Shown: in pieces, positions 7,367-16,726 of the stretch
Layout of the letters: every line of letters begins with the position of its first letter
Numbering within the stretch: position 1 is the first letter of the stretch
Assembly: GCA_024762655.1 (NCBI GenBank)
Contig: JANTHB010000029.1
Span: 1-38,608, forward strand
From: Bacteroidales bacterium
GTDB lineage: Bacteria > Bacteroidota > Bacteroidia > Bacteroidales > VadinHA17
Reading direction: 5' to 3'
DNA length: 38,608 nt
Notes under the pieces: generated by a model
The model's database searches: none
What the model was told of the DNA's origin: nothing
Seen by the model: the letters and a program-made list of their open reading frames with translations, nothing else
Position numbers and translations under genes: made by a program

Positions 7367-8518
7367 ATGGCTGACAAGGATTTCCGAAGAGGACAGATCA
7401 TTTCCATTTCTTTTGCACACCTGCTCCACGATATCTACTCCTCTTTTTTGGCTCCGGTCCTTCCATTGCTTATAGATAAGCTTTCTCTTTCCTATTCTCT
7501 GGCCGGTTCCCTGTCGATCTTTCAGCGTCTTCCTGCGCTTTTCAATCCCCTTGTCGGGATTCTTGCAGAAAAGGTTAAAAGCCATTATTTTGTGATCATT
7601 GCCCCGGCGGTGACCACGGTTGCCATGAGTCTGCTGGGAATCGCCCCGGGGTATATCTTTGTGGCTGTGTTGTTGTTGGTAGCTGGCACCAGCTCTACCT
7701 TTTTTCATGTGCCGGCACCGGTGATGATCCGTGGATTTTCAGGGAACCGTGTTGGGAAAGGGATGAGTTGGTTTATGTTGGGAGGCGAACTGGCCCGCAC
7801 AGTAGGTCCACTGGTCATTGTCGGAGCGGTGAACCTCCTGGGTCTGAACGGGACCTATAAACTTATTCCTTTCGGATTGCTGGCCTCGCTGGTGTTGTAC
7901 CTGAAACTCCGGGATATTCCGGTAGAAAAGAGATATGAAGGGAAAAAAGGCCAGGCTTCCTATGGGAAAATATTAAAAAAACATGCGGGGATATTTGGCA
8001 ACCTGGCAGGGATCGCATTTTTCCGGGGAGCTATGAAAGCATCCCTGACCCTCTATCTTCCGGTTTATCTTACCCGGCATGGAGAAACCCTTTGGATGGC
8101 TGGCATATCCCTTTCTGTGTTACAGTTGTCAGGAGCTCTGGGAACGTATTACTCAGGCACGATTTCCGACAAAATTGGTCGCAGAAAAACATTACTGATC
8201 ATAACCGTTATGGCTCCCATGCTGATGCTGGTCTTTTTACAGACTTCCGGGATACTGGCTCTGGTTATGCTCGGTCTGATAGGATTTTTCCTGATTTCTT
8301 CCACTTCGGTAATGCTGGCTGTCGTGCAGGAACTGGACTCAGAGAACTTGCTTTTCCTGAACAGTATTTACATGACCATATCTTTTGTGGTGGGCTCACT
8401 GATGTTATTGGTGGTAGGGTTTATGGCTGATAAGACCGGGTTGGACCCCACCTATGTTTTTTCTGCTGTTTTTGCCTTGCCTGCCATCTGGTTTGCCTGG
8501 CGTATTCCCGGAAAGTAA
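7367..8518 (+). CDS. MFS transporter, fosmidomycin-resistance (Fsr) like
   Basis: A 383-residue inner-membrane permease with about 12 hydrophobic segments split by a basic central loop (about 180-205, RDIPVEKRYEGKKG). The opening HLLHDIYSSFLAPVLPLL and the segment TFFHVPAPVMIRGFSG resemble the HxxxDxxxxFLPPLLP and GxFHP regions of the Fsr group, and a cytoplasmic GTISDKIGRRK loop is typical of MFS carriers. The substrate cannot be read from sequence. It starts 15 bases after the phosphorylase and probably shares its mRNA; a nucleoside or base substrate is possible from context, but the family resemblance points rather to drug-type efflux. Confidence 0.82.
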   Translation: MADKDFRRGQIISISFAHLLHDIYSSFLAPVLPLLIDKLSLSYSLAGSLSIFQRLPALFNPLVGILAEKVKSHYFVIIAPAVTTVAMSLLGIAPGYIFVAVLLLVAGTSSTFFHVPAPVMIRGFSGNRVGKGMSWFMLGGELARTVGPLVIVGAVNLLGLNGTYKLIPFGLLASLVLYLKLRDIPVEKRYEGKKGQASYGKILKKHAGIFGNLAGIAFFRGAMKASLTLYLPVYLTRHGETLWMAGISLSVLQLSGALGTYYSGTISDKIGRRKTLLIITVMAPMLMLVFLQTSGILALVMLGLIGFFLISSTSVMLAVVQELDSENLLFLNSIYMTISFVVGSLMLLVVGFMADKTGLDPTYVFSAVFALPAIWFAWRIPGK

Positions 8519-8526
8519 AGGTTGTA

Positions 8527-11160
8527 TTATTCCTTTTGTCCTGCCAGCACGCAGGTTCGCTTGTACCCGTGCACTTCCCCTTTAAGATTGAATATTTTCA
8601 TATAAATGAGATATATCCCTTTGAGAGGCACTTTCTTTTCATTATTCAACCCGTCCCAGGTAATTTCCCCCTCTTTTCCCAGCAGAAGGTTATTGGCCAG
8701 GGTACGCACCACCCTTCCGTTGGCATCGTAAATAGTTACCGTTGCCACATGCCCGGGTTGGTCAAAATGATAATGTATGTGCAGGACATCATGATACCCG
8801 TCGTTATCAGGAGAGATAATATCCGGTTCTGTGGTGATAAGGTTCTTTCCGGGAGATTCGTCACTGTACTGTGAGTTTTGTAGGCCTGGGGTGGCATATC
8901 CTGCATCCGACGAAGCAGAATGCCAATTTAGCGGATCCTGCGTGGGACTGCTGAAATGGATCCTTTCCAGTGATACCCCTTCGGTGGTTTGCAACAGGGC
9001 AAATTGCATGTCATCATCGTAATGAAACTCGTCCAGGACATGCAGGCTGGTATCCAGTAATACGATGTTTCCCCGGTCATCCGGGAGGGAAGGCATCCTT
9101 TTCAGACCCATAAAGCTGGCCGGATCGGAAGTGAAGTACTGGTTTTGAACCGCTTCGGGGGAGCGCGTGAATACCCGGTATTGTTTTGGGAAACACAGCA
9201 CGGGTTCCTCCCCGACAGGACAAATGTTCATGAGCGTAAAACCAGAATCATTACGTTGTGCCAACAAAACACGATGAAGGTCAATTACTTTATCCGACCG
9301 GTTGTAGATCTCGACAAAGTCCGCTCCTCCGGGGGAAGGATTATACAAAATTTCATTGATAATCAGATCCAGGCTGTCCGGATGGACTGTTCTCGCAAAC
9401 CGAAAACAATGGCTTGCGTTTACCGGATACCCTGAGCAGTCGGTCAGGTAATCAGCAAGGGAAAGTTCATAGATGATTCCGGGGTTAAAAGGTTTCTTGA
9501 AAATCATTGTGACGGTTAGATAATCCGGAGAGTGGATCATCACCGTAGCTGGATGTCCTGCTTCATGGCTGACCTCATAAAAAGATGTTTTTGCAGCAGT
9601 AGCCGGGTCGTATGCTTCCGAAAAACGGACAAACAAAGTGGTGTCATTGACCAGAAAAAGATTGGTTATTTCCGCCGGCGTTTCATCGGGATTGTCTGCC
9701 AGCACCGAATTGCTTGTCCCGGGGGTGCCTCCGGGGTAATTGCCGGCTGCTTTCCAGTTTTCAGAACGGGGGCAGGGATGGATGGGGTCTATCTGTTCCA
9801 GCGACCATCCGCCCTCAGCTTTATAGGGATCACGATACCATTCCCGGGTATAGGTAATGTGAGATAGCAGGTGATGGTGTGCATCCAGAAGTGTCAGCGA
9901 CATACCACTGTTGGTCAGGGGTGGCATGGATGGAACGGATACAACTGGCCCGTAAGCTGATAATAAAGAAGCATTGGGGGAGGAACACAAAATCCGGTAC
10001 GTATGGGGAGGCATATCGAACAGGGGCAGGCCCTTTTCTTTTTCTCCGAAGATAAAATAGCACTGATCCAGCCAGATCCTGTGGCTCGTTGCATTGTACA
10101 ATTCGATATATTCGGCTTCCGGCAGGCCCAGAGGCGGAGACGGGTCTGCCATAATCTCATTGATTTGAATTTCCTGATACCGGGGTAGATGGAAACTTAC
10201 ATTATGAATGGAGTCCGTCAGCAAATTTCCCTGGATATCCACCACATGGCGAAGGGTTAATTGATAAATAGTGTCTTCTAAAAATGATTTTGAAAAATGG
10301 AGAATTACCGAGCCGGGGGCCGGTTGCATGAAAGAGATCTCTGTGCCGATCGTGTGATCTACGATAAATACGGCATGGGTCAGATCGACCGGTTCGGAAA
10401 AAGACAGGGACAGCGAAACGGAATCCGTAAAACGGTAATCGGAGAAAACGGGGGGAAGCGTATCCCTGATAAAAATACCGTCAATGGAAATATCATCCAA
10501 CCAGAGTTTCCGGTCCTGGGAGGAAGAGTATTCGTAGGAGATGCCGAAGTAACTGGCAGGGAGGGTATCCGGGGAGAAACCGGACCCTACAGAGACAAGT
10601 GACAGGGCGGAGCAGGAAGTGTCAATGGCAGCAGACCAGTGCCCGGAAGCATCTCTCCGGATTTCGATCATAGCGGCATCCAGACCGACACGGGTTTGCC
10701 AGTTGAAGGAAGAAGAAATCACGGTTTCGATATTCCCATGGTGGAGATACCAAAGTTTGAAAAGATCATCCGAACCCATAAAATTTACGCCGGCGATAAA
10801 AGCTTCGATATCCGCACCGGGTTGCATATCATGAGCGTCTTTATCGGCAGCCAGAAAAACGGCCCAGTTGTTGGCGGAGGAGGGTAAATAAGCATGCCTG
10901 ACGCAAAAACGCCAAATGGTGATCCCGGAAGACAGGGAGAGTCCGCGTAAGGGGAAAGAAATCTGGTCTCTGCCGGATACAGGGCGGTCAAAATCCTGTT
11001 TCAGGGAGTAGTTTCCGTGGATAGGGTTTTCGGAAGAGACCTTCCAATGTCCCGCCTCACTTTCCGTCCACCCGGAAAACTGACCGTCTTCAAAATCAAT
11101 CCTGATTTGGGAGAAAGATAAAAACGGAATAAAAATCAGTAATGACAGAGCTGTTTTCAT
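8527..11160 (-). CDS. Secreted lamin-tail-domain protein with FlgD/gliding-type C-terminus
   Basis: An 877-residue exported protein. The signal peptide MKTALSLLIFIPFLSFSQ begins at the ATG at 11158-11160, which I prefer to the longer frame to 11238 because no signal precedes it there. After a concanavalin-like front (FEDGQFSGW onwards) come Ig-like segments, a lamin-tail domain near 330-440 (IQINEIMADPSPPLGL, EYIELYN), a second Ig-like part and a second lamin-tail domain near 600 (LIINEILYNPSPGGADFVEI). The last ~100 residues (ISPDNDGYHDVL, VTIYDANGRVVRTL, GIYLIYMKI) form an FlgD-like or gliding-type fold, often linked with T9SS export. A surface scaffold or adhesin role is inferred. It ends 9 bases from the MFS stop, tail to tail. 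Confidence 0.85.
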   Translation of the reverse strand: MKTALSLLIFIPFLSFSQIRIDFEDGQFSGWTESEAGHWKVSSENPIHGNYSLKQDFDRPVSGRDQISFPLRGLSLSSGITIWRFCVRHAYLPSSANNWAVFLAADKDAHDMQPGADIEAFIAGVNFMGSDDLFKLWYLHHGNIETVISSSFNWQTRVGLDAAMIEIRRDASGHWSAAIDTSCSALSLVSVGSGFSPDTLPASYFGISYEYSSSQDRKLWLDDISIDGIFIRDTLPPVFSDYRFTDSVSLSLSFSEPVDLTHAVFIVDHTIGTEISFMQPAPGSVILHFSKSFLEDTIYQLTLRHVVDIQGNLLTDSIHNVSFHLPRYQEIQINEIMADPSPPLGLPEAEYIELYNATSHRIWLDQCYFIFGEKEKGLPLFDMPPHTYRILCSSPNASLLSAYGPVVSVPSMPPLTNSGMSLTLLDAHHHLLSHITYTREWYRDPYKAEGGWSLEQIDPIHPCPRSENWKAAGNYPGGTPGTSNSVLADNPDETPAEITNLFLVNDTTLFVRFSEAYDPATAAKTSFYEVSHEAGHPATVMIHSPDYLTVTMIFKKPFNPGIIYELSLADYLTDCSGYPVNASHCFRFARTVHPDSLDLIINEILYNPSPGGADFVEIYNRSDKVIDLHRVLLAQRNDSGFTLMNICPVGEEPVLCFPKQYRVFTRSPEAVQNQYFTSDPASFMGLKRMPSLPDDRGNIVLLDTSLHVLDEFHYDDDMQFALLQTTEGVSLERIHFSSPTQDPLNWHSASSDAGYATPGLQNSQYSDESPGKNLITTEPDIISPDNDGYHDVLHIHYHFDQPGHVATVTIYDANGRVVRTLANNLLLGKEGEITWDGLNNEKKVPLKGIYLIYMKIFNLKGEVHGYKRTCVLAGQKE

Positions 11161-11342
11161 CCGCGGATAAAGAAAAAGAGTTATTTTTATGCCGGTAAAA
11201 TAAACCTTGAATGATACAGGTACCGTTCTCTTCTGCAAGGTAAAAATTTTCTGCGGAAAAGAAAAACCCGGATCAAAAGAAAAATGGAGGAGTACGGAAA
11301 GAACAGGGAGGGATACTCCTTTTTTTATGTGGAGAAAGGGTT

Positions 11343-11350
11343 TACTTTTG
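11343..11350 (+). promoter_or_regulatory. Candidate -7 element for asd
   Basis: TACTTTTG matches TAnnTTTG exactly, 57 bases before the asd ATG. The expected -33 position is T-rich without a clean TTTG. The rest of the gap 11161-11407 shows no gene. Confidence 0.45.
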
Positions 11351-11407
11351 TATTGCTTGATTAGGGCGAATTACAGTGTAAGAAGAGTGCATTAAAAAAG
11401 ACAAAAT

Positions 11408-12397
11408 ATGAAAGTTGCAGTAGTTGGTGCTACCGGACTGGTGGGGAGATCCATGCTGAGAGTGCTCGAAGAAAGGAGTTTTCCGGTTGATGAGCTGATC
11501 CCGGTAGCTTCGGAGCGTTCGGTTGGGAATAAGGTGGTTTTCAAAAACAGGAAAGTGCCTGTCGTTTCCCTGCGTGACGGGTTGGCCATGAAACCCAACA
11601 TAGCGCTCTTTTCTGCCGGAGGTTCTGTTTCCAAAGAGAAAGCTCCTCTTTTTGCCGCACAGGGGACTGTTGTTATCGATAATTCTTCTGCCTGGAGGAT
11701 GGATCCGGATATTCCATTGGTGGTGCCTGAAATCAACGGGAAGGTTCTTACCCGCGAAGATAAGATCATAGCCAATCCGAACTGTTCAACCATCCAGATG
11801 GTGATGGTACTGGCTCCTCTGCACCAGGCCTACCGGATCAAAAGGATTATCGTCTCTACGTACCAGTCGATAACGGGGACGGGAAAAGCAGCAGTCGACC
11901 AGCTTGAAAATGAGCGCAGAGGCGTAGAGGGACCGAAGGCCTATCCACATCCGATAGACATGAATTGTATTCCCCATTGTGATGTATTCCTGGAGAATGG
12001 ATATACCAAAGAAGAGATGAAACTGGTAAACGAAACGCGAAAGATTTTGGGAGATAACAAGCTGAAAATATCTGCCACGGCAGTCCGTGTGCCTGTGGTC
12101 GGAGGACATTCGGAATCTGTGAATATTGAGTTTAAGAACAGTTTTGAGATGGATGATGTGTATCGTTATCTCCGGAAATTCCCTGGGATTATTGTGCTGG
12201 ATGATCCTTCAAAGAACGAATATCCTATGCCGGTGCTGGCCAAGGGGAAAGATGATGTGTTTGTGGGAAGGATACGTAAAGATATCTCAAAAAAGGAAAC
12301 TTTGAATGTCTGGATTGTGGCAGACAACCTTCGCAAAGGAGCTGCTACCAATGCTGTGCAGATTGCTGAATATTTGATTATCCATGATTTAATATAG
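11408..12397 (+). CDS. asd: Aspartate-semialdehyde dehydrogenase
   Basis: A 329-residue cytosolic enzyme reducing aspartyl phosphate to aspartate semialdehyde with NADPH, the branch point to lysine/diaminopimelate, threonine and methionine. The NADP loop GATGLVG (7-13) opens the protein. The catalytic cysteine is Cys126 in NPNCSTIQ, the active-site histidine is His234 in GGHSES, and the substrate region STYQSITGTGKAA lies between them. The length is typical of bacterial Asd. The gene ends inside the last 9 bases of hflX on the other strand, a tail-to-tail overlap. Confidence 0.96.
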   Translation: MKVAVVGATGLVGRSMLRVLEERSFPVDELIPVASERSVGNKVVFKNRKVPVVSLRDGLAMKPNIALFSAGGSVSKEKAPLFAAQGTVVIDNSSAWRMDPDIPLVVPEINGKVLTREDKIIANPNCSTIQMVMVLAPLHQAYRIKRIIVSTYQSITGTGKAAVDQLENERRGVEGPKAYPHPIDMNCIPHCDVFLENGYTKEEMKLVNETRKILGDNKLKISATAVRVPVVGGHSESVNIEFKNSFEMDDVYRYLRKFPGIIVLDDPSKNEYPMPVLAKGKDDVFVGRIRKDISKKETLNVWIVADNLRKGAATNAVQIAEYLIIHDLI

Positions 12398-13585
12398 GAA
12401 ATCGTCATAGGGATAGCGTTGCCTGTGTATCTTTACCGCTTCCCGGTAGATCAGGTCCCTGAGTTTTTCCAGGTTCCATTTTTCTGTAGCTGAGATAAAC
12501 ACAACAGGAACATCTGTCTGTGCCATCCAGGTAGTTTCCAGATCCCGGAGGGTCAGGTTTTCTTTGACAGGGGGGGTAAGGTCATCTGCTTCCCTGGGAA
12601 CATGCCGGTAAAGGTCTGTTTTGTTAAAAACCAAAATCTGGGGTTTATGGGTTGCACCCAGTTCGTCGAGGGTCTGGTTTACCACACTGATCTGATCTTC
12701 AAATGCGGGATGGGAAATATCCACAACATGCAACAGCAGGTCTGACTCGCGTACTTCGTCGAGCGTAGATTTGAAAGATTCTACCAGATGATGAGGTAAT
12801 TTCCTGATAAACCCAACCGTGTCGGAGAGCAGAAATTTCAGGTTGTGAATGACCACCTGTCTTACGGTCGTGTCCAGGGTGGCAAATAGTTTATTTTCTT
12901 CTTTAACATGCGATTTACTCAGTACGTTCATCAGGGTTGATTTCCCCACATTGGTATATCCGATCAGGGCCACCCTGACCAGTTTCACGCGGTTTTTGCG
13001 TTGGATGATCATACGCTGATTGATACGGGTGAGTTCTTTTTTCAGGCGGGTAATACGTTCGCGAACAATGCGCCGGTCGGTTTCAATCTCGCGTTCTCCC
13101 GGACCCCGAAGACCAATCCCTCCCCGTTGTCGTTCCAGGTGTGTCCACATTCCTGTCAGGCGGGGCAGGAGATGCTGATATTGTGCCAGTTCCACCTGAG
13201 TACGCGATTGGGCAGTCCTGGCACGTCGTGCAAAAATATCCAGAATCAGATCGGTACGATCCAGGATACGGCACCCCAGAAAATTATCAAGATTACGTAT
13301 TTGTGCCGGACCAAGTTCTTCGTCGAAAATGACAAGATCTACATCTTCCTGTCTAATGTAAGCTTTGATTTCTTCCAGTTTCCCCTTTCCGATAAAAGTA
13401 CGCGGATTAATTTTTTCAACCTTCTGAATGTACCTCTTAACGGGAACGCATCCGGCTGTTTCGGCCAGGAAAGCCAACTCATCCAAATAATCTTCTACCT
13501 CCCGTAGAAGTTGTCCGGGAAAGTGTACGGCGATAAGAACAGCTTTCTCAGGTATTTCTGCTACCGGTTTTTCCCCCATCAACAA
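12389..13585 (-). CDS. hflX: Ribosome-associated GTPase HflX
   Basis: A 398-residue GTPase; family members bind the large ribosomal subunit and split stalled or hibernating ribosomes. The N-terminal HflX domain ends with RGGIGLRGPGE (154-164). The G domain has GYTNVGKS (209-216), DTVGF (255-259) and NKTD (321-324), with ISATEKW as the G5 element. All GTPase motifs are intact. ATG at 13583-13585; an ATG two codons on (MGEKP) is equally possible. It follows the lipoprotein gene by 14 bases and is probably in its operon. The 3' end overlaps asd by 9 bases. Confidence 0.94.
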   Translation of the reverse strand: MLMGEKPVAEIPEKAVLIAVHFPGQLLREVEDYLDELAFLAETAGCVPVKRYIQKVEKINPRTFIGKGKLEEIKAYIRQEDVDLVIFDEELGPAQIRNLDNFLGCRILDRTDLILDIFARRARTAQSRTQVELAQYQHLLPRLTGMWTHLERQRGGIGLRGPGEREIETDRRIVRERITRLKKELTRINQRMIIQRKNRVKLVRVALIGYTNVGKSTLMNVLSKSHVKEENKLFATLDTTVRQVVIHNLKFLLSDTVGFIRKLPHHLVESFKSTLDEVRESDLLLHVVDISHPAFEDQISVVNQTLDELGATHKPQILVFNKTDLYRHVPREADDLTPPVKENLTLRDLETTWMAQTDVPVVFISATEKWNLEKLRDLIYREAVKIHRQRYPYDDFLY

Positions 13586-13599
13586 TCCTGCATTTTCCG

Positions 13600-14769
13600 T
13601 TAATATATATAGCGTCTGTCGCGAAGCAGGATTTGCCGGATAGCCTCTTTAAGTGATTGGGTACATCGCAAGATCATTTCCCCGTCAGTAGGGAAAGGTG
13701 CTTTTTTCTGCGACAGGAGGGCTTTGTCTTCGGGCGAAAGCGCTTCAATATCCCCTACGGCTCGTGCAGAAAAATATTCAAAATGACTATTGGCACCAAT
13801 GGGGTCTTTCTTTAACAGTTTCAAAGGCTGCAGGGAATAGATCTCTACATTCCCGTCTATCTGTACATCTTTTTGCTGAATCGTTTTGATGAGGGTACAG
13901 GTTAAGGTTTTGTATTTTTTCATTTTAATGTCATTTCCCAAAGAGTCTTTCATGACATTTCCGTTTTGGTCCAGCACATATTGCCATCCGTTTTCAACTT
14001 TTTTTCTGATCATGGTGTCTTTTTCTCTTTGCAGGTCCGGAGATACCATGATATGATTGAGATTTACAGCGATCTGATAATCATATTCGACGCTATCATC
14101 CAGATTCCGGGTGTAATATTCAACCCAGTCGGTGTTAAGTTTGGTAGGATCAATGGCCAGCAAGTCATTGGTAAACTCCGGAGAGAGTTTCAACTGAGTA
14201 TTATTCTGAACAACGATGAGCGCCCGGCTCATTCCGTAATAACGGGAAAGGGAAATAAGCTGATCGATGTTTTCAAAATCCCCCCAATATCTTTTTACCT
14301 TGAGAAATTCCTCATAGGCTTTGCGATAAGAATTTTTATCGCCGTTTTTCATTAATTTTTGAGCATGTGCGAAAAAATATTCGGCAGCCTTTTGCTTGGC
14401 TTCGATAATTTGGGCATCATAGTCAACATAGTCAAAATTTATGGTACGATTGTCCACTTTCAGGGGCAGAACAGGACGCACCTTTGCCTGACGGTTTTTC
14501 AAAGCCAGGTAATGACCCAGAATAAGATCCCAGTTTTCGGGTTTACTTTCCATGCGCAGAAATTTAATCTGTTCGAGGTCTTGTTCATTGGCCAGATTGT
14601 AAGACTTTTCCAAAATCAGGATTTCATCTTTGTTTTGAGGATTTTTTTTCAGGCTTTTTACCGCTTTTTCAATAGCGACGTCATAATTCCCTTTCTGAAA
14701 TTGTTTTTTGGATGTACTGCAGGAGGAAAGGATGAGAAAGACGGATAAAATGAAACCAATGTATCTCAT
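13600..14769 (-). CDS. Lipoprotein with TPR-like helical region, unknown function
   Basis: A 389-residue protein with a clear lipoprotein signal, MRYIGFILSVFLILSSC, giving lipidated Cys17. Residues ~25-75 (GNYDVAIEKAVKSLKKNP, then ILEKSYNLA) look like TPR helices, and a second helical stretch covers ~125-175. The rest, with several YDYQIAVNL/TCTLIKTIQ strands, is probably beta-rich. I recall similar uncharacterised proteins in Bacteroidota but cannot name a family. It lies directly upstream of hflX (14 bases), so the two are likely co-transcribed, although a functional link to a ribosome rescue factor is not obvious. Confidence 0.8.
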   Translation of the reverse strand: MRYIGFILSVFLILSSCSTSKKQFQKGNYDVAIEKAVKSLKKNPQNKDEILILEKSYNLANEQDLEQIKFLRMESKPENWDLILGHYLALKNRQAKVRPVLPLKVDNRTINFDYVDYDAQIIEAKQKAAEYFFAHAQKLMKNGDKNSYRKAYEEFLKVKRYWGDFENIDQLISLSRYYGMSRALIVVQNNTQLKLSPEFTNDLLAIDPTKLNTDWVEYYTRNLDDSVEYDYQIAVNLNHIMVSPDLQREKDTMIRKKVENGWQYVLDQNGNVMKDSLGNDIKMKKYKTLTCTLIKTIQQKDVQIDGNVEIYSLQPLKLLKKDPIGANSHFEYFSARAVGDIEALSPEDKALLSQKKAPFPTDGEMILRCTQSLKEAIRQILLRDRRYIY

Positions 14770-14841
14770 GGTAAAACGGTTTATGAAACAAGAAAGTGGT
14801 TAAATAATTTTTTGAAATTAGGAAAAAAAACAGAAATCAAC

Positions 14842-14863
14842 AAAAAACCCCGGAACACCGGGG
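14842..14863 (-). terminator. Intrinsic terminator after the tonB pair
   Basis: On the minus strand CCCCGG (14858-14863) pairs with CCGGGG (14848-14853) around a 4-base loop, followed by six T. It begins 7 bases past the stop of the downstream TonB gene, the right place to end its transcript before the lipoprotein gene. Confidence 0.85.
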
Positions 14864-14870
14864 CTTGAAA

Positions 14871-15557
14871 TTATTGAAGCACAAAAACGATTGGAATGGT
14901 GTAAGCCACCCGGACAGCTTTTCCACGTTGTTTTCCGGGCTTCCACTTCGGAGAAGATTTTACCACCCGTATAGCTTCAGCATCCAGTGCGGGGTCAACA
15001 CCACGGACAACCTTGACATTGTCAACCACCCCATTGGGTTCCACTACAAACTGTACGTAAACGCGTCCGCTGATTCCGTTTTCGGCGGCGATTTCCGGAT
15101 ATTTTAGTCTTTTGGCTACCCAGGTACGGAAAGCATCCACTCCTTTTCCCTGAAAACTGGGCATGTCTTCAACAATAAAGAATATTTCTGAGCCGGCATC
15201 GTCCGATTCATCAGCCACTTCATAGTCGATCTCTTTGACTTCCGTATTAATATCTGCTTCCAGGTCATTCAACTGTAGCTCATCCTGCAGATTTACATCA
15301 TTTTTTACGATTTGCAGGATCTCTGTTACCTTTGGAGGTTCCGGAGGTTTGGGTTTGGGCTTTTCCTGACGGGTGATAGGTATAATTTCCTGTTCAGCCT
15401 GTTCAGCCTGATTGGTGTCATATTCATTTTCCTTAAAACCCGAACTGGTCCATTCGAAGGCTATGAGAATTAATGAAATGGCAACTACCAAACCAATTTC
15501 AAAAAAAATACTGCTTCTCTTTTCGAGATTTACCTTGTCTGCTTTTTTAAGTTCCAT
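14871..15557 (-). CDS. Energy transducer TonB (copy 1)
   Basis: A 228-residue periplasm-spanning protein that passes proton-motive energy from an ExbBD-type complex to TonB-dependent outer-membrane receptors. A single membrane anchor lies at about 19-37, a proline linker (KPKPKPPEPP, about 65-76) follows, and the C-terminal TonB domain (about 130-228) contains FRTWVAKRLKYPEIAAENG and GRVYVQFVVEPNG. The frame is open to 15614, but I choose the ATG at 15555-15557 (MELKKADKVN) because it aligns end to end with the neighbouring paralogue. The two proteins are about 82% identical over 228 residues by hand count. A terminator follows. Confidence 0.92.
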   Translation of the reverse strand: MELKKADKVNLEKRSSIFFEIGLVVAISLILIAFEWTSSGFKENEYDTNQAEQAEQEIIPITRQEKPKPKPPEPPKVTEILQIVKNDVNLQDELQLNDLEADINTEVKEIDYEVADESDDAGSEIFFIVEDMPSFQGKGVDAFRTWVAKRLKYPEIAAENGISGRVYVQFVVEPNGVVDNVKVVRGVDPALDAEAIRVVKSSPKWKPGKQRGKAVRVAYTIPIVFVLQ

Positions 15558-15729
15558 GCGTGATAAAATTTGGGGGATAAAAGTAATGAAATAAAAATAT
15601 AATATCAAACTCACATAATTTTTTTATATAGTGGCCAGAAAAAAATCATCCAGAGGTTTTTATAAAGTAAATCCAACCTGATTTCTGGAGATAATCCTGC
15701 TTACCGGCCAGCCGTCTTTGACACTTTTA

Positions 15730-16416
15730 TTACTGCAGTACGAAAACGATCGGGATGGTGTATGCTACACGTACCGGTTTACCACGTTGTTTTCCGGGGG
15801 TCCATCGCGGAGACGACTTGACTACACGCACAGCCTCGGCATCTAGTGACGGATCAACACCACGTATCACTTTAACGTTGTCTACATGTCCATCCGGTTC
15901 AACGACAAATTGTACGTATACACGACCCTGGATGCCGTTTTCGGCGGCGATTTCCGGATATTTTAATCTTTTGGCTACCCAATCCCGAAAGGCATTGACA
16001 TCTTTTCCCTGAAAAGTTGGCATGTCTTCGACAATAAAGAATATTTCACCGTCACCCTGATCTTCTTCTTCCTGAACGTCATAATTGATCGGTTTGACTT
16101 CGGTGTTGATATCAGCCTCCAGATCCTGTAATTGTAATTCGTCATCTAATTTTACATTGTTATTTACAATCTGCAGAATTTCTGTCACTTTGGGAGGTTC
16201 CGGCGGTTTGGGTTTGGGTTTTTCCTGCCGGGTGATGGGAATAATCTCTTGTTCAGCCTGCTCTGCCTGGTTGACTTCGAATTCGTTGGTCTTGAATCCG
16301 GTACTTGTCCATTCGAATGCGATTAGCACCAATGAAATCGAAACGATAAGACCAATTTCAAAGAAAATGGACGACCGTTTTTCAAGATCCGCTCTGTCTG
16401 TTTTTTTCTTTTCCAT
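15730..16416 (-). CDS. Energy transducer TonB (copy 2)
   Basis: A 228-residue TonB-family protein of the same length and layout as the gene 172 bp downstream: anchor ~19-37, linker KPKPKPPEPP, and a C-terminal domain with FRDWVAKRLKYPEIAAENG. Differences cluster in the first ten residues and in the acidic stretch around 107-124 (INYDVQEEEDQGDGE against IDYEVADESDDAGSE), while the linker and the C-terminal 80 residues are nearly the same. This is a recent tandem duplication. No clear terminator separates the copies, so a joint transcript is possible. No exbB, exbD or receptor gene is in the window. Confidence 0.92.
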   Translation of the reverse strand: MEKKKTDRADLEKRSSIFFEIGLIVSISLVLIAFEWTSTGFKTNEFEVNQAEQAEQEIIPITRQEKPKPKPPEPPKVTEILQIVNNNVKLDDELQLQDLEADINTEVKPINYDVQEEEDQGDGEIFFIVEDMPTFQGKDVNAFRDWVAKRLKYPEIAAENGIQGRVYVQFVVEPDGHVDNVKVIRGVDPSLDAEAVRVVKSSPRWTPGKQRGKPVRVAYTIPIVFVLQ

Positions 16417-16559
16417 GGCGTAATATTTTTAGTTAATACCTTAAAATTACTATCTTATTGATCAATAGAATAATAACAAAAAATGAACCAAACCGTACCG
16501 TAACAGAAGAAAAATTTAAAAATAGCCGTAAATTAAAATGCCGGGAAAAAGATTTTCAT

Positions 16560-16567
16560 TATTTTTG
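16560..16567 (+). promoter_or_regulatory. Candidate -7 element for tRNA-Ala
   Basis: TATTTTTG fits TAnnTTTG and lies 79 bases before tRNA-Ala(GGC), with nothing else between. The distance is a little long for a tRNA leader, so this is tentative. Confidence 0.35.
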
Positions 16568-16646
16568 CAACCTGAAATTAATTATGACAGGAGAGATTGG
16601 ATGGATCGTCAGGTAGTTGATAACATTAGGTTCTTTTTATAAATAT

Positions 16647-16720
16647 GGGGGCTTAGCTCAGTTGGCTAGAGCGTCTGGCTGGCAGCCAGAAGGTCAGGGG
16701 TTCGACTCCCCTAGTCTCCA
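16647..16720 (+). tRNA. tRNA-Ala (anticodon GGC)
   Basis: A 74-nt cloverleaf. The acceptor GGGGGCT pairs with AGTCTCC and includes the G3:U70 wobble that marks alanine tRNAs. The D-arm is AGCTCAGTTGGCTAGAGC. The anticodon stem TCTGG/CCAGA encloses CTGGCAG, giving anticodon GGC, and the T-arm is CAGGGGTTCGACTCCCCT. The 3' CCA is not encoded. Confidence 0.96.
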
Positions 16721-16726
16721 CAATCA

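Noticed and set aside
6911-7708. 265-codon minus-strand frame across the phosphorylase and MFS genes
   Set aside because: It is antisense to two genes with clear family motifs and has no recognisable domain.
7367-8518. Functional link between the Fsr-like transporter and dxs through fosmidomycin
   Set aside because: Fosmidomycin targets the next enzyme (DXR), the genes are on opposite strands 4 kb apart, and the transporter substrate is unknown.
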